Below are positions 27,571-37,046 of a stretch of 64,000 nucleotides of DNA, piece by piece. The translations under genes and the position numbers were made by a program. The stretch's first letter is position 1; each line of letters starts with the position of its first letter. Below the pieces are notes generated by a model. That model was not told the DNA's origin. It saw nothing but the letters and a program-made list of their open reading frames with translations, and searched no databases. Origin of the DNA: an uncultured Lachnospiraceae bacterium (GTDB lineage: Bacteria; Bacillota; Clostridia; Lachnospirales; Lachnospiraceae); the NCBI GenBank assembly GCA_944381485.1, contig CALWLI010000010.1, positions 172,955-236,954 on the forward strand, written 5' to 3'.

Positions 27571-29657
27571 TGGCTAAAATGACTGAGGCAAAAAACAGAT
27601 CAGTTTCAAAGGGAAAGCTTACGGTAGCCTTCATAGGAAACCCCAACTGCGGAAAGACCACCCTCTTTAACGCCTATACCGGTGCGAACTTAAAGGTTGC
27701 AAACTGGCCCGGAGTAACTGTGGAAAAGGTTGAGGGCTCCATGAGATTTCAAGGCTATGATATAAAGCTTGTGGACCTTCCCGGAACCTACTCTCTCACC
27801 TCTTATACTATGGAGGAGAGTGTATCCAGAGATTTTATACTCAGCGACGATGTGGATGTGGTAATAGATGTGGTGGATGCCTCCTCCCTTGAGAGGAATC
27901 TCTATCTTACCTTACAACTCCTGGAGCTGGGAAAGCCTGTTGTAGTGGCCTTGAACATGATGGATATAGTGGAGAAAAGAGGTATGGAGATAGACCTCCA
28001 CAGACTTCCGGAAATGCTTGGGGCTCCTGTGATCCCTGTCTCCGCAAGAAAGCGCAAGGGCCTTGAGGTACTTATCCATGCAGCCGTACACCACAATGAG
28101 CAGCGCCATCCGGACCCTCTCATACATGAGCACAGGGAAGCCGAGTCCGAGAGCAGACACAGGCATGATCACCACTCGGAATTTGCCATGGTTTATTCCG
28201 ACGACATAGAGGATAAGATCGACCTGATAAAGGAAAGGCTCAAATCCCGTTTCCCGGACATGCCCAACCACAGGTGGGCCTCCCTCAAGTATCTTGAGGG
28301 GGATAACGACATAAAAAAGAAGTATCCTATAGACATAGCAGATATTGTCCCCGACAGTCTTGAGGACAAGATAATCAACGAAAAGTTCGATTTCATCGAA
28401 GAGATCGTTGATGAATGCCTTGTGGGCAGAGAGCAGAAGGCTGCCGTCACCGACAAGGTGGACAGGTATCTGACAAACAAGTATTTAGGCATACCTGTAT
28501 TCCTTTTGATAATGGCCGTGGTATTCTTCCTCACCTTCACTGTGGGAGACTTCCTCAGCGGATATGTGGAGGTCTTTATAGACATACTCAACACTTCCCT
28601 CTCATCCCTCCTTGTATCTGCAGGGGCCGGGGAGGCTGTCATCAGCCTTGTGTGTGACGGAATCGTGTCAGGTGTAGGAGGTATAATCACCTTCCTTCCC
28701 AATATATTTATGCTTTTTCTTGCTTTGGCACTGCTTGAGGACAGCGGATATATGTCCAGAGTCGCCTATGTCATGGACGGGATAATGGGAAAGCTGGGGC
28801 TTTCCGGAAGAGCTTTCATACCCATGCTTTTGGGCTTCGGATGTACAGTTCCCGCCCTCATGGCCTCAAGGGCTCTGGAGGACAAGAGAGACAGGATGAG
28901 GATCATGCTGGTCACTCCCTTCATGTCCTGCAGTGCAAGGCTTCCCATATATATACTCTTCTCAGAGCTGTTTTTCGGAGATTATGCCATGATCGCGGCC
29001 TACAGCATGTATGTAATAGGAATAGCTGTCGCCATCGGAACGGCCTGGTTTATCCATGTGTTCACAAAGGCAGGCTCTGAAAACTCCCTGCTCATAGAGC
29101 TTCCGGAGTACAAAATGCCCGGAGCCCGCACTGTTTTCATATATGTTTGGGAGAAGGTAAAGGATTTCCTGCAGAAGGCGGGGACCACCATATTTGTCGC
29201 CTCGGTATTCATGTGGTTCATACTCAACTTCGGACCTTCAGGCTACAGCTCGGACATGGGGCAAAGCTTCGGAGCCGTCATAGGAAAATATATAGTTCCC
29301 CTGTTTGTTCCCATAGGCCTGGGCTTCTGGCAGATAGTTGTGGCTCTCATCGCAGGGATCTCTGCGAAGGAGGTCGTGGTCTCAAGCTGTGCTGTCCTCT
29401 TCGGAGTTTCAAACATCAACTCGGCCGCCGGCATGTCCTCCATGCTCACACAGCTTTCTGATCTTGGATTCGGTCCTCTTAATGCCCTCTGCCTTATGGT
29501 GTTCAGCCTCCTATATGTGCCCTGCGCAGCCACCATAATCACAATAAAAAAAGAGTCCCACAGTACGGCTCACGCGGCAAAATGTGTGCTCTTTCAGCTC
29601 CTTACAGCCTGGGTAATGGCATTTATAGTTTATAATGTGGGAAGTCTGATCATATGA
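27570..29657 (+). CDS. feoB: Ferrous iron transporter FeoB with His-rich insert
   Basis: This 695-residue FeoB has an N-terminal G domain: GNPNCGKTT at about 23 (G1), DLPGTYSL (G3), ALNMMD (G4) and PVSARKRKGLE (G5). About ten membrane helices follow, with gate motifs such as GCTVPALMASRALEDKRDRM. It imports Fe2+ using GTP-dependent gating. An unusual feature is the His-rich loop at about residues 173-205 (HHNEQRHP, HEHREAESESRHRHDHHSE) between the G domain and the helical spacer; it could bind metal. The operon partner is feoA. A bidirectional terminator follows. Confidence 0.95.
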   Translation: MAKMTEAKNRSVSKGKLTVAFIGNPNCGKTTLFNAYTGANLKVANWPGVTVEKVEGSMRFQGYDIKLVDLPGTYSLTSYTMEESVSRDFILSDDVDVVIDVVDASSLERNLYLTLQLLELGKPVVVALNMMDIVEKRGMEIDLHRLPEMLGAPVIPVSARKRKGLEVLIHAAVHHNEQRHPDPLIHEHREAESESRHRHDHHSEFAMVYSDDIEDKIDLIKERLKSRFPDMPNHRWASLKYLEGDNDIKKKYPIDIADIVPDSLEDKIINEKFDFIEEIVDECLVGREQKAAVTDKVDRYLTNKYLGIPVFLLIMAVVFFLTFTVGDFLSGYVEVFIDILNTSLSSLLVSAGAGEAVISLVCDGIVSGVGGIITFLPNIFMLFLALALLEDSGYMSRVAYVMDGIMGKLGLSGRAFIPMLLGFGCTVPALMASRALEDKRDRMRIMLVTPFMSCSARLPIYILFSELFFGDYAMIAAYSMYVIGIAVAIGTAWFIHVFTKAGSENSLLIELPEYKMPGARTVFIYVWEKVKDFLQKAGTTIFVASVFMWFILNFGPSGYSSDMGQSFGAVIGKYIVPLFVPIGLGFWQIVVALIAGISAKEVVVSSCAVLFGVSNINSAAGMSSMLTQLSDLGFGPLNALCLMVFSLLYVPCAATIITIKKESHSTAHAAKCVLFQLLTAWVMAFIVYNVGSLII

Positions 29658-29703
29658 TCTTTCAGGCAATATCCTTAATTTAAAATCGGCAAGTAAGTAT
29701 TTT

Positions 29704-29777
29704 AAAAGAGAGCATAAACTTTTTTGTGCAGAGCTTTCCAAGAAGCTCCCTCATCTAAAAAAGTTATGCTCTCTTTA
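29704..29777. terminator. Bidirectional terminator between feoB and the ABC importer operon
   Basis: The arms AAAAGAGAGCATAAACTTTTTT and AAAAAAGTTATGCTCTCTTT form a stem of about 20 pairs with an inner GAGCTT/AAGCTC helix. A T-run exists on both strands, so it can end feoAB and the convergent importer operon. Confidence 0.8.
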
Positions 29778-29790
29778 AATATATTTTGCA

Positions 29791-30564
29791 TTAATTTCCG
29801 CACTCTATGGAGATCTCGTTGAACTTAAGCAGTATATCTTCCACCTTAAGTCTCTCCTTCTCATCTCCCTTAAGGTCTATAACATTTCTGCCCTCATGCA
29901 TCATTATAAGCCTTGTGCCGTACTCCACCGCATATCTCAGGTTGTGGGTGACCATGAGAGCTGTCAGCTTTTTCTCTTTTACTATCTTATCTGTAAGCTG
30001 CATTATGGTGTCGGCAGTCTTGGGATCAAGAGCCGCTGTGTGCTCGTCAAGAATGAGGAAATCTATGGGAGTCATGGTGGACATAAGAAGCGCCATGGCC
30101 TGCCTCTGTCCCCCTGAAAGCGATCCCACCTTCACCTCAAGCTTGTTCTCAAGTCCCAGTCCCAAGCCTAACAAAAGCTCTCTGTAGTGATCTATCCTCT
30201 TTTTATCTGTTCCTTTTTTGAGGTTGAAGCTTTTCCCCTTTGTGTCGGCTATGGCCATATTTTCAAGTATAGTCATATCAGGGCAGGTGCCAAGGGCGGG
30301 ATTCTGGAATACTCGTCCTATGTACTCCGCCCTCTTAAACTCCGGGGTCTTTGTGATATCCTTGTCTTCTATGAGTATTCTGCCGCTGTCTATAGGTATG
30401 CTGCCGCATATGATGTTTAACATGCTGGTCTTTCCTGATCCGTTGGAGCCTACTATGGAGACGAACTCTCCCCTCTCCACCGACAGATTGTAGTCTTCAA
30501 AGAGACACATTTCATTTATTGTGCCCGGATTGTAATATTTACATATGTTTTCAAGCTTGAGCAT
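29791..30564 (-). CDS. ABC importer ATPase (tryptophan-type, TrpZ-like)
   Basis: This 257-residue ATPase has Walker A (GSNGSGKTSMLN at about 38), the Q-loop in GRVFQNPALGT, the signature LSGGQRQAMALL and Walker B LILDEHTAALD. It overlaps the permease start by 14 bases. Close relatives occur with DUF/TM permeases in TrpXYZ importers of Gram-positives. It energises import; the specificity is judged from the T-box upstream of the operon. Confidence 0.88.
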   Translation of the reverse strand: MLKLENICKYYNPGTINEMCLFEDYNLSVERGEFVSIVGSNGSGKTSMLNIICGSIPIDSGRILIEDKDITKTPEFKRAEYIGRVFQNPALGTCPDMTILENMAIADTKGKSFNLKKGTDKKRIDHYRELLLGLGLGLENKLEVKVGSLSGGQRQAMALLMSTMTPIDFLILDEHTAALDPKTADTIMQLTDKIVKEKKLTALMVTHNLRYAVEYGTRLIMMHEGRNVIDLKGDEKERLKVEDILLKFNEISIECGN

Positions 30565-31444
30565 TCTTCTTGTGCCTCTCTTTCTTCATATTGCTGATGA
30601 CAAGTATCCCGAGGAAGAGGACTGCTGTTATGAGTTTCAGGTCTCCCGGATTAAGTCCGCAGTTTATTGCTATGGCAACACAGGCCTTATATATGATGGA
30701 GCCTATGATGACTGCCGTAGTGGCCTTTACAAAGCTTACATTCTTGAAAATACGAGTTCCTATTATTACGTTGGCAAGGCCTATGACCACTGTTCCTGTT
30801 CCCATGTTTACATCAAAGAAGCCCTGCTTCTGACACATAATTCCTCCCGCAAGAGCGGCAAAGCCGTTTGCTATTGCAAGGCCCAGTATCTTTACTGTTC
30901 CCTTGTCCTTTGCGAGAGCTGTCACAAGCCTGTCGTTGCTTCCTGCAGCCCTGAGCAGGTAGCCGGATCGGGTGTTGAGATAGAGGTCCAAAAGTACTTT
31001 GCATACTATAACTATAACAAAGAGTATGATCACCGTGGCAAGGCTCTTTATCCCTTCGGGAAACACAGCATTTACTATGGGGTTGTTGAATATGGAATCC
31101 TTTGAAAATATGGAGACATTTGCTGTTCCCGCCACCCTGAGGTTAACGGAGTAAAGTCCCAGGCTGACTATTATCCCTGAGAGAAGATCTCTTACCTTAA
31201 GCTTTACATGTATGACTCCCGTGACCGTTCCCGCCAGCACTCCCGCGATAAATGCCATGGGAAAGGCTACGAGGGGATTGGCTCCCGCCGCTATGAGAGC
31301 GGCTGTTACAGCCGCCCCCAAAGGATAGGTCCCGTCCACCGAAAGATCGGGGAAGTCAAGGATCTTATAAGTGATGTAAACTCCGAGGGACATGATGGCA
31401 TATATCAGGCCCTCCTCAAAAATTCCGAGAATAATAGTATTCAT
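30551..31444 (-). CDS. ABC importer permease (TrpY-like)
   Basis: This 297-residue membrane protein has eight to nine hydrophobic segments and is of the BPD_transp_2 type. It carries GVYITYKILDFPDLSVDGTY, typical of putative tryptophan/aromatic importers. It overlaps the ATPase gene downstream and lies 45 bases after the binding-protein gene. The three genes form a complete importer. Confidence 0.88.
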   Translation of the reverse strand: MNTIILGIFEEGLIYAIMSLGVYITYKILDFPDLSVDGTYPLGAAVTAALIAAGANPLVAFPMAFIAGVLAGTVTGVIHVKLKVRDLLSGIIVSLGLYSVNLRVAGTANVSIFSKDSIFNNPIVNAVFPEGIKSLATVIILFVIVIVCKVLLDLYLNTRSGYLLRAAGSNDRLVTALAKDKGTVKILGLAIANGFAALAGGIMCQKQGFFDVNMGTGTVVIGLANVIIGTRIFKNVSFVKATTAVIIGSIIYKACVAIAINCGLNPGDLKLITAVLFLGILVISNMKKERHKKNAQA

Positions 31445-31489
31445 TTCAAACCTCTGTCTTAAGATTATTTGTCACTTTCCGGTCTAAGC

Positions 31490-32596
31490 CTACTCCTCCA
31501 CAGTATCAAACATCTCTGCGGCGCTGTCTGTGAGAGAAGCGGGAAGCTCGATTCCAAGGTCTGCTGCAACCTTGGTGTTTCCGTAGAAGGAAGCTCCTGC
31601 TATAAGCTCAAAGCTCATATCTGAGGCCTCGGCCTCCCCCTTTAACACCTTTGCAGCCATATGTCCTGTCTGCTTTCCGAGCTCGACATAGTCAAGTCCC
31701 ATAGCTGCAAGGCAGCCCTTTTTCACCTGCTCTATCTCCGATCCGAATACAGGGATATTTTTTGCCGCCGCCTTTGAGAGTATGACAGGGAGTGAGGCGA
31801 CTACAGTATTATCTGTGATCATGGTCACGCAGTCAACATCATTTAAGAGAGTGTCAGCCGCAAGAGGTATATCGGCAGATGTGGATATACCGCTCTCAAC
31901 TATCTCGAATCCGTAATCTGATGCCAGCTCCTTGTACTCTGCAACAGAGGACTCGGAATTTACCTCAGATGTTGTATACATGATACCAAGCTTCTTTGCC
32001 TCGGGAAGTATCTCTCTTACCATCTTGAGCTGCTCCTCCACAGGGAGCTTGTCAGATGTTCCTGTTATATTGCCCACAGGAGTTCCTTCTGCATCCGCAA
32101 GCTCTGCAGCCACAGGGTCTGTTACAGCAGTATAGATGACAGGTATGTCTGTGTTCTTTGTAGCCGCATAGGCTGACTGGGCCATGGGTGTCGCTATAGC
32201 GCAGATGAGATCCACTCCGCTTCCCACATAGCTCTGATTTATCTGTGACGCTATGGATCCGTCAGCATTTGCGTTGTTGTAAGTGACCTCCAGGTTCTCG
32301 CCCTCAACTATGCCCTCCTCTGAGAGGCCCTGCAGAAATCCCTCGCGGCAGTTGTCAAGGGAACCGTGCTCAGCAAACTGTCCTATTCCTATGGTGAAAT
32401 CCCCTGAGACAGTGCTCTCCTCGGAAGCTCCTGAAGTCTCCGTCTCCTCAGCGGCCGCCTCTGCAACAGTTGTGTCAGCTGTGTCTGACACCGACTCGGT
32501 GCTTTCCGCTCCGGAGCCGCAGGCTGTAAGTCCCGCCGTAAGCATAGCCATAGCCGTAAACAATGCCGCTCTCTTCATCAACTCGTTCTTTTTCAT
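31490..32596 (-). CDS. ABC importer substrate-binding lipoprotein (TrpX-like)
   Basis: This 368-residue lipoprotein has the lipobox LTAC with Cys26, an acidic Ser/Thr/Glu linker of about 35 residues, and an ABC_sub_bind fold (TIGIGQFAEHGSLDNCREGF, YNNANADGS, CAIATPMAQSAY, VYTAVTDPVAAEL). Such proteins in Firmicutes are often tryptophan- or tyrosine-linked. It is the first gene after a T-box leader whose specifier is read as UGG (tryptophan). That assignment rests on the leader, not on the protein. Confidence 0.85.
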   Translation of the reverse strand: MKKNELMKRAALFTAMAMLTAGLTACGSGAESTESVSDTADTTVAEAAAEETETSGASEESTVSGDFTIGIGQFAEHGSLDNCREGFLQGLSEEGIVEGENLEVTYNNANADGSIASQINQSYVGSGVDLICAIATPMAQSAYAATKNTDIPVIYTAVTDPVAAELADAEGTPVGNITGTSDKLPVEEQLKMVREILPEAKKLGIMYTTSEVNSESSVAEYKELASDYGFEIVESGISTSADIPLAADTLLNDVDCVTMITDNTVVASLPVILSKAAAKNIPVFGSEIEQVKKGCLAAMGLDYVELGKQTGHMAAKVLKGEAEASDMSFELIAGASFYGNTKVAADLGIELPASLTDSAAEMFDTVEE

Positions 32597-32670
32597 TTGT
32601 CATTCCTCCGTATGTGTTTTTTCAATCGGCATGACAAACATTTGGGTCAGGCTTAAGCCTGATATGGTAA

Positions 32671-32953
32671 TAAAAAACCCGGACAGTATTAATAACTGTC
32701 CGGGACGAATATCTTAAACAATATCCGCGGTACCACCCGCTATTGGCATCTCTGCCCTCTCATCCATATACCATCATATATGCCGCCCTTTAACGATTGC
32801 GGATTTCGTCGCTCCATACTATTTTATTCCGGAGCGCCCTCTAAAGCCCATTCAACTGTACCCTCCGTATCGCCATCCCACCGTCAGCGACTCTCTCTGA
32901 CTTCAAAATACAGCCTACTTACTCTTTATCAACGGTTTGTCATGTTTGATTGT
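32671..32953 (-). promoter_or_regulatory. T-box leader, specifier UGG (tryptophan)
   Basis: The minus strand contains the T-box sequence GGGTGGTACCGCG (32741-32726), which binds the tRNA end. After it comes a strong terminator (CCCGGACAGT/ACTGTCCGGG then T-run, 32705-32671). Upstream stem I shows AGTA, AGAGAGTC and GGTGGGA. The specifier loop has GAA followed by TGG at 32850-32848. GAA next to the specifier is the expected loop-E arrangement, so UGG (Trp) is the best reading. ATG or GGC in other registers are less likely. The leader should allow importer expression when uncharged tRNA-Trp accumulates. Confidence 0.85.
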
Positions 32954-32960
32954 TGGTACT

Positions 32961-32989
32961 AAAATATCACCCGAGTTCTCCATTGTCAA
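32961..32989 (-). promoter_or_regulatory. Promoter of the T-box importer operon
   Basis: On the minus strand TTGACA (32989-32984) and TATTTT (32966-32961) are 17 bp apart. The predicted RNA start lies just ahead of stem I of the T-box. Confidence 0.75.
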
Positions 32990-33067
32990 GCACTTTTTAC
33001 AGGAGCGTTACTTTGAAAAACTCAAAATCGTAAAAAGATCTCGGCTATAACCTCGGCTTTTATGCAG

Positions 33068-35005
33068 TTATAACCCTTCCTCATCCACTACTATGACGCC
33101 CTCTCTGTAGGCGGACAGAAGAAGCTGCAGATCCTTTATCTTCTCTGATATGATCTTTCCGTTGTCTGTATCCGCAACCATTATCCGGTGAGGCTCAGAC
33201 TCAAAAAAGTCGGAACCTGATTCTATATCCCTGTTCTCAGTGAGAGCTTTGTCCAAACCCTCAAAGGGCTTGTGGGCCTTTATGCGCAGTCCGTGGGAAT
33301 TGTATATGAGAGTGTATCCCGCAATGCCTGTCTTTTTCTGATATGCCCTGCAGAATCCGCCGTCTATGACTATGAGCTTACCACCTCCCTTTATGGGACT
33401 CTCCCCGTCTGATACCCTCACAGGAGTGTGGCCGTTTATTATGTGGGAGGTTTGAGAATAGAGGCCGAATTCTCTCAAGATCATACCGCAGGTGCGCTCC
33501 GATTTCGAGTAGACATAGTAGGGATCGTTCTCCTCCTCTCCACAGGCCTTGTCCTCTATATAGGTCTTTTCAAAGGTCTTAACATTCCTTCCGCAAAGAG
33601 GGGATCTCCTTCCACACCAGAGATACCACATAAAATCAAGGTTGTCCCTGTTTTTTCTTCCGAAGTAGGCCTGCCTCGCCCTCTTTTCAGCATAGTCAAA
33701 ATATTCCTTGCCCTTGTAGCTGCGCCCCTCAAAGCTTACTGTTGCAAAATTTCCGTCCTCGGAGAGGGGTACACAGCCGTGAAACAGCAGGTTATCATTC
33801 CATACACAGTACAGGCTTCCCTTGGAATAGAGGAATTCAATGTGGCTTCTGAGCCTTCTCCCGCTCTCGAACATAGATCTCAAGTCCGAGACCACCTCCT
33901 CCTCTTCAGGGCTTAAGGCAAAGGGATCCTCCGGGTCCACTGTGGGAAAATCCGCATTTTTCAGCCTGTACTTCCTTCCTTCTAATTCTATAAAATATCC
34001 CTCTTCAGAGCTCTCTACCTTGTCAAGCAGCAGTCTGTTGTCCATCCCGTATTCAGGATGTCTCTTTATTATCTGCCCTTCCAGCTTAAAAAGTATGACA
34101 TTTATGGCCTTCAGCATGTTTTCGTTGGAATCAGTCTCATCCCGGTTTCCGTATCCGTAAAACTTGTCCGCAAAGGCTCCCAGCTTTCTCAGGCTGATGC
34201 CGTATCCGTTTTCCAGTATTCTTGTGTTTCCGTACTTGACATTGTTTCTTATGACAGTCGCCATGCAGGCCTCGCACCCTGCCACAGCTCCCATCCACAA
34301 AATATCGTGATTGCCCCATTCTATGTCAAGGGAATGGTATTTCATCAGAAGCTCTATGATCTCGTCAGCCCTTGAACCTCTGTCAAAGATATCTCCAACT
34401 ATGTGAAGATGGTCGACAGCAAGTCGCTTTATAAGGGCAGACAGGGAGATTATAAAGTCATCTGCGCTCTTTATTCCTATTATGGCCTCCATGATCTTTT
34501 CGTGGTAAAAGTGCCTGTTGTCCTCCTCATTGGGCTGAGCGTGCAAAAGCTCATCGATTACGTAGGCGAATTCCTTTGGAAGAGCTTTCCTGACCTTTGA
34601 CCTTGTATACTTGGAGGCAAGGAGCTTCGACAATTCTATCAGTTCTCTCAGAGTCAGCATATACCACTCCGGTGTGTCCGCTCTGTTTCTTTTTATCAGT
34701 TCCAGCTTCTCTTTAGGATAATATATGAGGGTGCATAGCTCTCCCCTCTCCTCCCGGGAAAGCCTGTCCGAGAAGATAAGGTCCACCTTCTCACGTATGA
34801 CTCCCGAGCAGTTGTTGAGTATGTGATAAAAGGCCTCATATTCCCCGTGAAGATCACTCATAAAGTGTTCCGTACCCTTTGGAAGATTCAATATGGCCAT
34901 CAGGTTTATGATCTCCGTATATGCGGACCTTATACCCGGATACTGTTCTGATAAAAGCTCCAGATATTTCAGTTTCTCCTCAGAATACCTTTCCTCTCCT
35001 GTCAT
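33068..35005 (-). CDS. fbp: Fructose-1,6-bisphosphatase class III
   Basis: This 645-residue Firmicutes-type FBPase of the metallophosphatase fold has VGDIFDRGSRADEII, EWGNHDILWMGA and the C-terminal HIINGHTPVRVSDGESP. It is needed for gluconeogenesis. The long N-terminal part (LPKGTEHFMSDLHGEYEAF) carries the first metal motif. The length is typical for the class. It follows the dehydrogenase gene by 26 bases on the same strand and may be co-transcribed. Confidence 0.95.
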   Translation of the reverse strand: MTGEERYSEEKLKYLELLSEQYPGIRSAYTEIINLMAILNLPKGTEHFMSDLHGEYEAFYHILNNCSGVIREKVDLIFSDRLSREERGELCTLIYYPKEKLELIKRNRADTPEWYMLTLRELIELSKLLASKYTRSKVRKALPKEFAYVIDELLHAQPNEEDNRHFYHEKIMEAIIGIKSADDFIISLSALIKRLAVDHLHIVGDIFDRGSRADEIIELLMKYHSLDIEWGNHDILWMGAVAGCEACMATVIRNNVKYGNTRILENGYGISLRKLGAFADKFYGYGNRDETDSNENMLKAINVILFKLEGQIIKRHPEYGMDNRLLLDKVESSEEGYFIELEGRKYRLKNADFPTVDPEDPFALSPEEEEVVSDLRSMFESGRRLRSHIEFLYSKGSLYCVWNDNLLFHGCVPLSEDGNFATVSFEGRSYKGKEYFDYAEKRARQAYFGRKNRDNLDFMWYLWCGRRSPLCGRNVKTFEKTYIEDKACGEEENDPYYVYSKSERTCGMILREFGLYSQTSHIINGHTPVRVSDGESPIKGGGKLIVIDGGFCRAYQKKTGIAGYTLIYNSHGLRIKAHKPFEGLDKALTENRDIESGSDFFESEPHRIMVADTDNGKIISEKIKDLQLLLSAYREGVIVVDEEGL

Positions 35006-35031
35006 TTTCCCCTCCGACGAATTGTTTAAAG

Positions 35032-36051
35032 TTAAAGCTTTACCCCATTTACAACGTTTTGAGGCTTTCCCTCACAGAATGCCCTAAGATTATCCACGGC
35101 TATGTCCATAAGCCTTTTTCTCGCCTCCCATGAAGCCCAGGCTATATGCGGTGTTATAATTATATTTTTTGCATTGCACAGGGGGTTATCATCCTCCATA
35201 GGCTCCTTTGATATAACATCCACTGCGGCTCCTTTTACCTTTTCCGAATCCAAGGCCTCACTTAAAGCTTTTTCATCTATAAGCCCTCCCCTTGAGGTAT
35301 TGATGATGATGACACCGTCTTTCATCTTCTCTATGCTCTCTTTATTTATCATCCTCTCTGTCTCAGGAAACAGGGGACAGTGAAGGCTTATTATGTCGGA
35401 TTCCCTGTAAAGCTCATCAATGCTCCTGTACTCTGCCCTGCCGTCTGAGGGATATTCTTTTCTGCTGTTATATATGACCTTCATCCCGAAGGCAGCTCCT
35501 ATCTCCGCTGTCTTTTTGCCTATGCTTCCATAGCCTATTATGCCAAGAGTCTTTCCCTTAAGCTCCATAAGGGGTCTGTTCCAAAAGCAAAAATCCCCGG
35601 CCGACTTCCAGGCTCCCCTTCTGACACACTCCGAATGCTCTCCCACATGGTTTGTCAGCTCCAAAAGAAGGGCAAAGGTATGCTGAGCCACCGCATCGGT
35701 GCCGTAGCCCGGAACATTTGATACAGGTATGCCTCTTTTGGCGGCGGCATCCGTATCTATGACATTGTAGCCCGTGGCAAGCGTACCTATAAACCTTATA
35801 TTGGGGCAGGCCTCAAGTATATCTTCAGTTATAGGAGTCTTGTTGGTATATACCACCTGCGCATCTCCTATGCGGCTTACTATATCCTCGTTTTTTGTTC
35901 TCTCGTAGACCTCAAATTCTCCGAAGCGCCCGAAGCCCTCCCAGCTGAGATCTCCCGGATTCTCCGTGTAACCGTCAAGTATCACTGTCTTCATATTCTG
36001 TGTCTCCGTCCTGTTTTTCTGTTTTTTATATGATTTACACAAATAAACCAA
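35032..36051 (-). CDS. D-2-hydroxyacid dehydrogenase
   Basis: This 339-residue NAD-linked dehydrogenase has the Rossmann motif GIIGYGSIGKKTAEIGAAFG, the catalytic Arg region VIINTSRGGLIDEKAL, the Glu in VDVISKEP and the His in ITPHIAWAS. It is nearest to the glycerate/hydroxypyruvate branch. The substrate cannot be fixed from sequence. An ATG at the MKTVILDGYTENPG segment (about residue 20) could be the true start, as the first 19 residues look unlike the family. Both starts are in frame. It lies upstream of fbp. Confidence 0.85.
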   Translation of the reverse strand: MVYLCKSYKKQKNRTETQNMKTVILDGYTENPGDLSWEGFGRFGEFEVYERTKNEDIVSRIGDAQVVYTNKTPITEDILEACPNIRFIGTLATGYNVIDTDAAAKRGIPVSNVPGYGTDAVAQHTFALLLELTNHVGEHSECVRRGAWKSAGDFCFWNRPLMELKGKTLGIIGYGSIGKKTAEIGAAFGMKVIYNSRKEYPSDGRAEYRSIDELYRESDIISLHCPLFPETERMINKESIEKMKDGVIIINTSRGGLIDEKALSEALDSEKVKGAAVDVISKEPMEDDNPLCNAKNIIITPHIAWASWEARKRLMDIAVDNLRAFCEGKPQNVVNGVKL

Positions 36052-36146
36052 AGCTGTCTCCTGCTTTTATATTCAACATATATCATAGTATGTATTTTGA
36101 GTCAATCCAAAGCAAGCCGCCTTTTCCCTCCCGCTTTGTTTTTCAT

Positions 36147-36200
36147 AAAAAACGGCGGTATTTCCCGGGTACCCGGTATGTACCCTCTTTACCGCCGATT
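36147..36200 (-). terminator. Terminator of the ribU-creatininase operon
   Basis: On the minus strand CGGCGGTA and TACCGCCG form the base, enclosing GGGTAC/GTACCC. TTTTTTATG follows. It lies 34 bases after the creatininase-family gene. Confidence 0.85.
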
Positions 36201-36233
36201 TACCTTTAATTTATTCTTTTTTCCTTTTTTCTT

Positions 36234-37037
36234 CTACTCACTGTCCGAGATATTGAAATCTCTTATCTCAAGAAGTCCCTGTACCAGCTCCCTTGCGCTT
36301 GTCTCAAGTATTATCCTTCCCTTGTCGGGGGTAGCACCCCTGGGATCTCCACCTATTCCTATAGGCGTTCCATCCTTGGTTTTCCAGTCCTCTCCCATCC
36401 AGCTTATGCTGACCTTTCCATAGGGCATAAGTGACTTGTTTCCCTCAAAGGCTGTGGGCTCTCCCGCCTCGGAGGTCTCAAGCTTTACCAGGGAAGGATC
36501 TATGGCCATTACCATGGATGTCTCCATCTCTCCGCCATGAAAATCCCATATATTTCCGGGACTCACAGTCGCCTTCACATCCGGATGGTCAAAGGCTCCT
36601 GAAGAGAGGATAAAAGCGTATACTCCGAAGTCTCTCCTTAACTCCCTGCTCAAAACTTGGACTATTGGGGTGTTTCCTCCATGGCATACAAGAAATGCCA
36701 GCTTCTTGAATCCGTGATGAGCAAGGCTCGCTCCTATGTCATAGAGCAGGTGATAATAGGTATCAGGCCTGAAGCTTACAGATCCGCAAAAATTCATGTG
36801 TTCTGTGCTGAGTCCCACAGGCATGGGCGGAAATATAAGCATGGGGAAATCCTTATCCTTTTTGTAAAGCTCCCGTTCTATATATTCAGGCATGGTCCCG
36901 GCTATAAGAAAGTCCGTTCCCAGAGGAGCTTGGTTACCATGCTGTTCCAGGGCTCCGAGAGGTATCAGGACAATATTTTTTTTCTTGTCCACAGACTCCA
37001 TCTCAAGTTTTGTGAGATCCTGATATTTCCTGATCAT
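36234..37037 (-). CDS. Creatininase-family amidohydrolase under FMN riboswitch control
   Basis: This 267-residue metal-dependent amidohydrolase shows IPLGALEQHGNQAPLGTDFL (metal ligands Glu, His, Asp), VCHGGNTPIVQ and FHGGEMETSMV. The family includes creatininase, the archaeal riboflavin-pathway deformylase ArfB, and MftE. It lies nine bases after ribU and has no other promoter, so it is under the FMN riboswitch. This points to a flavin- or pterin-related substrate rather than creatinine. The exact reaction is unknown. Confidence 0.85.
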   Translation of the reverse strand: MIRKYQDLTKLEMESVDKKKNIVLIPLGALEQHGNQAPLGTDFLIAGTMPEYIERELYKKDKDFPMLIFPPMPVGLSTEHMNFCGSVSFRPDTYYHLLYDIGASLAHHGFKKLAFLVCHGGNTPIVQVLSRELRRDFGVYAFILSSGAFDHPDVKATVSPGNIWDFHGGEMETSMVMAIDPSLVKLETSEAGEPTAFEGNKSLMPYGKVSISWMGEDWKTKDGTPIGIGGDPRGATPDKGRIILETSARELVQGLLEIRDFNISDSE

Positions 37038-37046
37038 AGCATTCTC

